64,000 nt of DNA from contig KN832888.1 of assembly GCA_000827325.1 (NCBI GenBank), forward strand, positions 840,081 to 904,080. The letters are read 5' to 3'. Origin of the DNA: Oidiodendron maius Zn (Eukaryota > Ascomycota > Leotiomycetes > Myxotrichaceae). Positions 55,402 through 64,000 of this stretch are shown here, piece after piece. The notes under the pieces are model-generated. The model did not search any database. It was not told the origin of the DNA and saw nothing but the letters and a program-made list of their open reading frames with translations. Numbering within the stretch: the first letter of the stretch is position 1; each line of letters starts with the position of its first letter. Both the position numbers and the translations under genes were made by a program.

Positions 55402-58400
55402 TATATATTCTTGTCGTGAGACGCCAGCTGGATCCCTGGCACTTCTGGTTGGCTATATTTGAGCGTTTGCGATGGCGTACGGGGTCGACCGGAAACGGAG
55501 TTGGAGAAACTTTGGCCCTCGTGCCTCCTTATATTCTTCGTGCGTTACTGTCACCATTTTGATCGGCAAAAAAAGCAAAAACGCGGATGCTGGGTTGATT
55601 GGAGTTACTCTGCAGTAGGGAATGGATTCCTAGGGCTGGGAGGATTTGGCTGGGACGGTGGTTACGATTAGATTCTTGCACATATTTGAAAAGCACCCAT
55701 ACTCCGGGTAGCTTCGTACGCTTGCTACGACACTCGTTATTAATAGTTATATAACAGCGAACTGCGGTGATCACTTGGCTGAGTGATTAATTTACTTATG
55801 CTGTACAGTACAATATTTAGACCGCAAAGCGTGGGCTGGTCGTTGGAGTGAAGAGAACTAGGAGGATTGGTATATGGAAAGAATAAAGCTCCATTCGACT
55901 CGCTTGCTAATCCTACATGCTGCGACAGTGATTTCTCCCATCTCTATCTAATTCTGGTTTTGCTCTGTTCATACCTTCCTCCCCTCTACAATTTAATGCC
56001 AAAGCCCTCCGAATCAATTGCAATTCATATTCAGTGGCAGAAAGATCCGTCGTCTCCATTAACTCACCTCCAACATGGTCAGTCGATCGACATCGCGTCC
56101 ACGCCGCACGATGCTACTCTAGAGCCCAGCTTGATCGGCGACCATACTACTCACTGTAACCCCCCTCTTGCACGCCTTTGCATGAACCATCTGACGTTTC
56201 CGGCTGCCGCGCACACCCCAGACTATATAATGGGCCTACTATAAATGAGGCAGACAATTTGTACCAAAACCAGAGAATGTCAGAACGGAGAAGAAGAAAC
56301 TGCGCACAGGTGATAAAACCTGGTCACTGTAGGGCAAGGGGGCACATTTCTTGATAATGCAGGAGATGACAAAAAGCTCCAAGCGAGGGACTGCGCGTGC
56401 ATACATTCTTACCAACTGTATTTACGATACAAAAGAGCTGTGCAGCTGGCATTGGGCTTGACTGGTGCTAGGTCGCACAACGCACGGACAGGTGACATGC
56501 AGGTCTTCCTATACGTAAGTGTTGTGATACAGCTCGCAGGACCCTGCATCGAGAGCCACCCTTCCACAGGCGCGCGTCGTCCGCATCGGGATCTCTGCGT
56601 CTGGCTGGTTGTGGGACCGAAATCTAGAAAGAGAGAAGAGGAATTGTGCGATGTTACAGAAGCTGGATCAGGGGGTTGAACGATGCGGTTGCTCGGGGGG
56701 GCAGCGCGGGGTTCTGTGATTACCCGGCAGCGGGGGGCCTGGTCGGGTGACGACGAATGCGGGATATAGAAGCGGTGGGCGGATGACTGAGATGAGCTTT
56801 GACCACGAAGTATTTGAAACTTGAAGTACAACGACCTGTGAGAGTGCCAGGGATGCACTATGGGCGCTGAGTGGGGGTGATTGTAGGCAATGATGGAAGA
56901 GCTAGAGGATGACGGAGTGAAGGAAACGAGGGAAAGGGAGCGCTAGACGAGTAGAGACCGGGAGGGACAGGGCTGGATGTTGGTTTGCGTGGCTTGATGC
57001 TCTCGTTTGCCAGATTAGCTTTCACATTTCATTTCTTGTGCTTTGCAATGACCGAGGCAAAAAAGACGGATTTTCGTATTAAGGTGGAGACGAATTTTTT
57101 GGTCTGTAACTCGAGTTCCCATAACGAACAAGCGAGGTTTGTTGCGTATAGTATAGGTTCAACTTTTTTGAGCTGCAGCAACAGGGTCTCCAGGGCAGCC
57201 GTTGCCCTATCCGGACTATAACACCGATCGAAACGTTTTCTGAAATTGTATTGAATTGCTACAGCGAAGCTTCCCGGGGCATCCGTTCTTCATTCAAGTT
57301 ATGAAACAAGCGTTTGAATAAGCCTCGTGGAAAAGCGTTGAGTGTCAATGACAAGATCATAGCTGATACCTTGGTGGGATATTCCAAGCTCCAACCTCAG
57401 AGGCTGGTATGGACTCGAAACTCTCCGGAGTAGGTTTGATTGCAGAAATTTATTTCCTGCCGTTGACATGATTGGCGCTGCTGAATATTCTCTTGGGCAT
57501 TTGATTTCGATTTCTCAAGTCCTAGATCATCTGGTACTATTCCTTCTACCTCTGTATCAACATTGATCTCTTCCTAGAGAGACAGTTCATTATCCTCAAA
57601 AATTATTCCTCTCGCAATTTTTGAAGAGACTAAAACTGATAATCGAAAAATTCAGTATAGTGACTAGGAATTTATATCGTGGTCTTCTTCCTTCCAAGGT
57701 TATCCCCACATATCATATCTTTTATTTCAAACATGTTGGCTCTCGCATACCATCCTCACTGCTTCGTTGCTTAAGCCTGACGAGTTGGCGTCAATTGAGA
57801 TGGAGGAAAGAATACTGACTAGCCCTAGGTGGTTGGAACAGAGACAGGAAACTGAGAATACCCCCTTGGCCCACAAGTTTTGGCCACGACATTTGATCTC
57901 AACTTGGTGCTGAGGCTGATTGTCGCTGATAGGCCTTATCGAGTCCATTACCATTAGGAATAGGCCAATTGCCTTACCGTTCGCCAATCCAATTGGAAAA
58001 TATCAAATGGAATAATAGATACGAGTGGCTGAGAGCGAAGGCTTCTAGTAGAGACTCTTTGTCCTCCTACATAATTCCCAGCTACCGTAGACTGAATTGT
58101 GGAAGTCAATTGACAATTGGGAATTCCAAGAACGTGGAATTAAGGAAAATGTGTATCCTACTCTCATCCCCATAAATCATTATATCCTGCTCACTCGAAA
58201 TAGGCTGAGGTCTGGCATGTACGACGGATGATCACTTCGCGGATCTGCCTCGCCTACTTGATATGCCGGAGCTACACCATCGTCTGTCTTGCAGCATGTC
58301 CGGCGCCGCCCGGATCCTCCATAATAATCCAGATGAGGCCCAGAGTGCGGTGCAATTTCATACTTTTGCAAGTTTTGTTGCAAGTCGCAGTCCGTGGGCG

Positions 58401-59784
58401 TTTTCCGCGGGCATTCTCCTCGGAGCCTCCGCCCTGGACAGCCTTGCGCATTTGCGGCATGGCAGAGGCTAGCTGAGGCTCTTCAGCAATGTAACGCAGG
58501 GTCGTATCACTGACCGAGTAGAGCCCAGGTGGTTTCACGCTGGCCAAATCGACCAACGTGATGGACGATGGTTGGCTGTCAGACTCTTGGGACTTAATTT
58601 TAATCTTTCATCGTCCACGGGGGAAAGAGGAAAGATTGGATGTCTCGCTTAGGATCGACTACCAATGGTTCTGGAAGTCCCGAGGAACAACGAAAACTAC
58701 AGTACGTACCTTCCCCCTTTCGAACAATGTAACGATGCAACAGGAAATGGCCATCTCGTATCACGCCGCCGAATTGTGAGATCTGATTAAAGTCCACAAG
58801 AGGCTACTGACTCATTAGAACCTGGTTTCCATGCTGCAAACAGCTAGCACCAGGACACCTCACTGCTCCAGCAATTCTCCAGTGGCATACCGCACGAGTC
58901 AGGGCCTCGTCGGTGGGCTCGCCTACGAGTCGCGACAAACTCCGAACAGAAAAGACTCGCAGCTTGAGAGGGAGGCGTCCTGCTGCAACAGCTCGACTGA
59001 CTCGGAACTCTGTTTTTGCGACGTGCAACAAACCCGCGCTCTTGGCGTCCCGACTCGTTGGGTCATGGGGAATGGCTCCTCGGCGCGCGTGCCTGTCTAT
59101 TTATACGTCGTAGGACCGAGTCCGTCAGCATCGGCGGCTATTTGCGTGAACTGAGTCCGGAAGAGTGGTTCACGCATGTACGTCGTAATACTCAAGGGAA
59201 GTGCCCCGGGAGTGGTGCGCGCCAAAGTGAAGGTGTCGGGCCGCCATCCGCGGCCACGAGGCTGACCACAGTGATTATGATATACTCCAGAGACTAGTGA
59301 TAGGCGTCGGGGGACATTATTGTTATGTTGGCGTCACTCCAAATATAAGCCATATTTACCACTCCCCTAGGGGAAGAGCGGCACGGAGATACGGGTAAGA
59401 AGCTAAATAGGCCTCATGTTGTTGGTTATTCCGGATGAGACGTCCCGATCACGTCACTTAGTTGATTGGCCCTATCTTATATTCCTTTTGTGGTACCACA
59501 CTAGTTGGCCATATCTACTATTTGGAATCGTCATGGTTGGGGGGCATTTCTACCCGCTGGTCTCTATCACTGGGTAGATTCATGCCCAAACATCACATAA
59601 TGACATTCTCTCTCTCTGTGTCAGGATTCAGAGCGCTTATAATCATTGATGTCTAATTCATAGTAAACAAACCCAGTATGTCCAGTCCTCCATCCTTCAT
59701 AAACGCCATACAATGCATCGGGTATCACAAACTCCCGCGACCCCGTCTCCCGGTTTTCTCAGTCCATCCACTCCCCAGTGCATT
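55402..59784. other. Long intergenic region, no supported gene
   Basis: About 4.4 kb. Frames such as 55867-56244 plus, 56409-56858 minus, 56985-57221 plus and 58272-58556 minus were read and lack domains, plausible introns or consistent composition. 57250-58150 is AT-richer. Confidence 0.45.
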
Positions 59785-61186
59785 TTAATATCCATCATAA
59801 CTTGGTGCAACAACTCCCTGCTGCGCATATTGCCTCTGCGCCTGGCTCAATGGTAGCTGCTGGCTGACAGGTGCCTGCTGCCGATGCATCATCTGGCCTG
59901 GGACTTGCAGGTCGTTGAACCATGGGTGATTCAAAGCGTCAGCGGCGCTGATCCGTAGCTCCGGCCTCAGCTGCAGCATCCGTTGGAGCAGGTCAATACC
60001 AGTAGGATCAATCTGTGGCAGGATCACCCTCAAGTCCTGGGTGGCATACATGGAAAAGTTCTGCTTGTACTCCGAATACTGCGAAATGCCAGGCCAAGTC
60101 CGCTCAGAAGGTGTGCCCATGATACGGAAGATCCTCACGAGCTGATCCTCGTTCGTCGTACCGGGGAATAAGGGGCGGCCCGTGTACATCTCGGCCATGA
60201 TGCACCCGGCAGACCAGATGTCGATGCTAGTATTGTAGGTGCGCGAGCCGAGGAGGACGTCCGGAGCTCGGTACCAGAGCGTGACCACCTCGTTTGAGAA
60301 CGTATTAACTGGGATGCCAAAAGCACGAGCCAGGCCGAAATCCGCTAGCTTGAGCTGGCCCTTTGTGTTGATGAGCAAGTTTTGAGGTTTGAGATCTCGA
60401 TGTAGGACTCTGTTAGCGTGGCAGAATTCGATGCCCCTCAGCAGCTGGTGCATGAATGACTTGATGGTGACGGGATTTAGGGCCCCACGATCACCTTGGG
60501 TGTCCATGTACCGCTTGAGGTCCTTGTCCATGAACTCGAAAACCAGCATGAGTTTATTTTCGGTATGGATAACATCATGTAGGGAGACAACATTCTCGTG
60601 CTTCAGCTCTTTCATCAGAGAGATCTCGCGGATGGCAGTGCTAGGGGTGCCTTCTTCGGAATCGAGGTGGATCTCCTTGAGAGCCACCAACTCGCCGGTT
60701 TGGCGGTTCCGTCCTTTGAATACCTGCTTAAGTCAGTCTGCTAGCCGTGAAAGATTTACAAAAGTGTTTGAATTTTAGAACAAATCATACCGTAGCATAG
60801 GTCCCCTCTCCCAGCTTCTCCAGTTGCTGGAACGAACTGGGGTGTCTCTTGTCCATTTCTTCGATATTATCTTCAGTCTCAAGGTTTTCTCCAACAATTA
60901 CTCGGGTTCTATGCACTGCCGGCGAAGACGAAGTCCGCAAAGGTGGCGTAAAGGAGGGGCGCTGTTGAGAGATGTGCCGACGGTCCCAGAGCAGCGAGGC
61001 CGGCGTGCAAATGCTGTTGATAAAGGCTTGCGTGTTGACGGACTCGTGCAGGGAAGCGGTAGAGTAGCAGGTAGAAAACTTGGGACAGCGTAGCGCAGGT
61101 GAAGGTGTTGATGAAGAAGACGCAGCCAGCGACTCAACAAGGGAGGATTGTCGCGGGTGCCGAGCGAAGGGAACCGCGGGTTTCAT
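59785..61186 (-). CDS. PHO85: PHO85/PhoA-type cyclin-dependent kinase, with possible N-terminal extension
   Basis: The core protein starts at ATG 60856: exon 1 60856-60791, intron 60790-60724 (GTATGA..AG), exon 2 60723-59785, 334 residues. It reads [20 protein letters not shown], then [20 protein letters not shown] (catalytic Lys and a PSTAIRE cyclin helix), [21 protein letters not shown] and [14 protein letters not shown]. These features identify the PHO85/PhoA subgroup, which controls phosphate sensing, cell cycle and development with Pcl-type cyclins. The same frame stays open upstream to another ATG at 61186, adding 110 residues rich in Ser/Arg/Pro; this would give 444 residues. Aspergillus PhoA is reported to have alternative starts, so this may be a real second form or an open 5' UTR. 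The C-terminus is Gln-rich. Confidence 0.93.
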
Positions 61187-61650
61187 TGGGGGAGAGGCGT
61201 CGAGGTGGGTCAGATTGTGGAGGATTCCATTGGCGGGATGTGAGGGCTGTGGCGCCTAGAGGATTAAGTAATATGCCTGAAAATAGAAGTGCAGGATCAC
61301 GGATGAGGATTAGGGCGGATGGAGGATGAATAGATTCTGGCTGTGCGTTGAGCACCCATAATCCTGAGGCAGAAACATAACTTCGTGCCCGTCGGATCAG
61401 GCACTAAATTCTCATTCTCGGCAGTCACGAGTCAGGCATAACGGGCTTTGGTTCCTCAGGCGGCGCGTCATCTGAGGCACCCACTGATAGCTGCGCGGGG
61501 TATTGGGCCCGTAATCAAAGACAACGTCAACGATTTGGCGTCAACACTTTCGGGCCCAGAAGTCACCCTTTTTCGATGCGCATGGTCCTAGCATAGCACC
61601 TCCGCTCTTTCATTTTTATTTATTTCTGTAATCTTATTCCTCCTTCCATC
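61187..61650. other. Divergent promoter between the CDK and septin-like genes
   Basis: A short bidirectional intergenic region. No other coding frame is supported. Confidence 0.5.
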
Positions 61651-63951
61651 ATGCGTCCCCTGTCTGGGGATGATGCCTTGGCAGCATCATCCCGGCCTTC
61701 CACCTTCTCCGATAACGACACACACCCACTGGCAGCACGCGGCCACGCCCCGCAGATGACCTGCTTCCTCGTAGACGAGAAATCCATAGGAGAGTCCCTC
61801 CCGTCGCCTTTCCTAAAGCCCAAGCAGCGGGATCCTAAGGATAGCACGTTTGGCGTCGAGAGCCTTGAGACGACGATAGGCTCCTTATCTCCCAGCCACG
61901 ACGAGCAGGAGCACCGGCGAGGTGGACGAAGACACATAAAGAATAGTGCAGAGGAGAGCATAGCGCAAGAAGACGAAGGAGAACTCACAGACGTCCCTTC
62001 AACAGATGTAAGCGGAAACGTCTCGCCGTTCCACACCCGCCGGGTCTCTCAGAGCACGATATCCAGACCATTTACGCCGCTATCTATAGGGTCACCGGCC
62101 CCACCATCGCTGTTAAGCAGTCCGGGATCCAGGAGGAACTCGGATGCTGTTTCGTTCGAGGACGACGCTGCGAGCCAGGCGATCATATCAAGCGGGGACG
62201 AGGATCGGGATATGGGATCGGGAATGATGGATAGCGGGAGTGCTCCGCAGCTCGTTATGCCCAGTATCAAGATGCCGAGTAGACGTCCTTTTACCGAACG
62301 AGGGAAGAATCTAGGGAGGCTCAAGATCCTCATCGCGGGTGATTCTGGTATGTTTAGGGATACTATAAAGGATTACAATCTGACTAAGCTAACTGTTGCA
62401 GGCGCTGGAAAGACCTCCTTGATCAAGGCTATCGTGCAGACATGTGAGGATATCGTGCATGTAGATCCTCTTACTACCACAACGGTGGCTATCCCGCAGC
62501 GGCGGAGGAGTAGCAAGTCGAAATCAAAGAGCGGGAGTACGGCATCGATTGCTACGACAGAGGTCACGGAGATCTATGCTAGTACGAGAGCATACCCGTC
62601 TTGGTGGTCTGATTTAGAAGAGAGTCGTATTCTGCGGAGGAGGAAGAGCCTGGGAGATTCTGTCTTGGAGAGAAATTTATGTTTTGTAGACACTCCTGGA
62701 TATGGGAGCAAGACTTCGGTAAGGACCCAGGCTCGCTCCTGATACCATGGCTAATTTGCACAGTGTCTTGAGGCCATCGTTCCAGTTGTGAACTATATCG
62801 AGTCCCATTTCAAGAAGGTCACATCTATGCAGGAAATGAGCGATTCGGAGAGTATAAATATGCTTAGTGGAAATGGTGGCACTCAGGTTGACCTCGTTTT
62901 CTATGTTTTTACCCAAAGTAAGTCGATATCCCTGATTAAGGACAAATTGTAACGGATCATAGGAGTAAAGCCAGTGGACGTGGAATATCTCCAACGTCTA
63001 TCGCGATTAACAAATATCTTGCCACTGATATCCCGTTCGGACCTGCTCACTGGAGAAGAGCTCGCCGCATTGAAGGCGAACATCATAAGCGCCTTTCAAA
63101 CCAATTCTATCAAGTCATTCAACTTCGATCAGCTCTTTAATAATCCTACTCACCCAGACGCCCCGTATGCAATATCATCAATGGCATCCAAAGACGAGGA
63201 GACCATGGACGCCTCGCTCCTAATGTCTCCAGATTATGTGCAGCCGTTGTTGGAATCCGAGCTCCCCTACCTCGTTTCGCATATATTTGAACGGGATGTG
63301 GTGTCTTGGCTCCGGCACTCCGCGGCAAAGAAGTTCGTCCAATGGCGCGAAGCCGCCTCGCCGCACACCAGACCCCAGGCTCTCTATCGGCCCCTTTCCC
63401 AGCTGTGTGCCGCCCCGCACCCCTCCGGCCTCACAGGTACGGTGACGACCAGCTACGCTCTAGCACGGGTGACAGATCATACACAACGGGAGGAGCGGAT
63501 CGCCCAGGTCAGGCTCGCGAACTGGGCAGCAGACCTGCAACGCAGCTTGGCAAACGAGCGGTGGCGCTTCGAGCAATTGGCGCATGGTGAGAGGGCGGTC
63601 TGGTTGACTGAGCGGCTGGGCGAGTGTGTCAAGGATGGGACCATCGTGCCTGTGTCTCGTGGCGCGCCATCGTCCTCGTCGTCAGCGGCACTATCATTCG
63701 AGGGGACGATGGTCAGGCAGGAGACGACGACATACTCACGCAAGAGGAGAGCCGCCGGCGTAGACCCGCACGACCCACTGGGCCTGCTGCAGCTCAACGC
63801 GGAGGTGAAGCGCAAGAGCTGGATCGCGCTGCAGGTAGTGAGTTCGCTCGGCGTGCTGGGAGGGCTGGCATATTACATCACGCGCAGCTGGCAGTCGGTG
63901 GGAGAGGGTGAGAGGATCGGGGTATGGGAATGGATTCTTGAGGCGCTTTGA
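61651..63951 (+). CDS. Septin-like GTPase with C-terminal transmembrane segment, 718 residues
   Basis: Exons 61651-62347, 62402-62718, 62764-62917 and 62963-63951 give 2157 nt in frame; introns are 54, 45 and 45 nt, GT..AG. The N-terminal 220 residues are disordered. The G domain follows: RLKILIAGDSGAGKTSLIKA (P-loop, its glycine codon split by intron 1), NLCFVDTPGYGSKTS (G3, near residues 329-334) and LTNILPLISRSDLLTGEE (SRSD as G4, near 413-416). This order and spacing resemble septin-type G domains. Unlike ordinary septins there is no long C-terminal coiled coil. Instead a hydrophobic helix (ALQVVSSLGVLGGLAYYI) lies about 20 residues from the end, suggesting a tail-anchored membrane protein. 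The cellular membrane is unknown. Confidence 0.82.
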
Positions 63952-64000
63952 GTGTGTCTAGGATGGGGAAAAGAGAGGAGTGGAAGGACGGATGAAAGCG

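Noticed and set aside
56985-57221. Plus-strand 78-codon frame with a hydrophobic start that could be a signal peptide
   Set aside because: No conserved cysteine pattern, no recognisable family, and the surrounding sequence lacks promoter-like features.

Overview
The window is nuclear DNA of a filamentous ascomycete (Pezizomycotina). The evidence is many short introns (44-95 nt) with GT..CTAAC/CTGAC..AG signals, CT-rich promoters with CA-rich leaders, and fungal-type proteins: a Zn2Cys6 regulator, a UstYa (DUF3328) protein, a cupredoxin surface protein, a cAMP-receptor-like GPCR and a PHO85-type kinase. In-frame stops of CpA-to-TpA type in one pseudogene suggest past repeat-induced point mutation (RIP). 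The class cannot be fixed from the sequence alone.

Layout. 0-6 kb: the 3' end of a flavin-reductase-like gene, a 45-codon ORF with two CAAX-like repeats beside a perfect 22-bp palindrome, and a membrane-anchored cupredoxin protein. 6-15 kb is a housekeeping block: HSP90 with heat-shock-element-like promoter sites, the FACT subunit POB3 in five exons, a 120-residue unknown, and a seven-exon TPR-like protein. 15-26.5 kb: an NTF2-RRM-RGG protein related to G3BP with a GC-AG intron, a cytochrome b561 membrane protein with a long low-complexity tail, the kinetochore subunit NNF1, and a PH-domain protein.

26.5-31 kb is an AT-richer pocket. It holds a UstYa-like gene and a ComA/HSA32-like gene, and each carries one single-base frameshift. 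31-38 kb: a small SANT-like basic/acidic protein and a 1604-residue disordered protein ending in a methyltransferase-like domain. 38-41.7 kb has no recognisable gene. 41.7-43.3 kb: an ankyrin-repeat pseudogene and a small acidic ORF. 44-49.5 kb: a THO1/SARNP-like SAP protein and a six-exon Zn2Cys6 regulator. 49.5-53.9 kb again has no recognisable gene. 53.9-64 kb: a GPCR, a long gene-poor stretch, a PHO85/PhoA-type CDK with an in-frame upstream ATG, and a septin-like GTPase with a C-terminal membrane segment.

The conserved genes form no operon-like pathway; this is ordinary fungal gene order with accessory pockets between. GPCR/cAMP, PHO85, HSP90 and the Zn2Cys6 factor all belong to nutrient, stress and development signalling, but their proximity is not evidence of joint function. 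The most novel-looking item is the short double-CAAX ORF at 1167-1304, which resembles hybrid-type lipopeptide pheromone precursors. Splice models were derived by hand by requiring frame continuity and conserved motifs; no alignment or database search was run.
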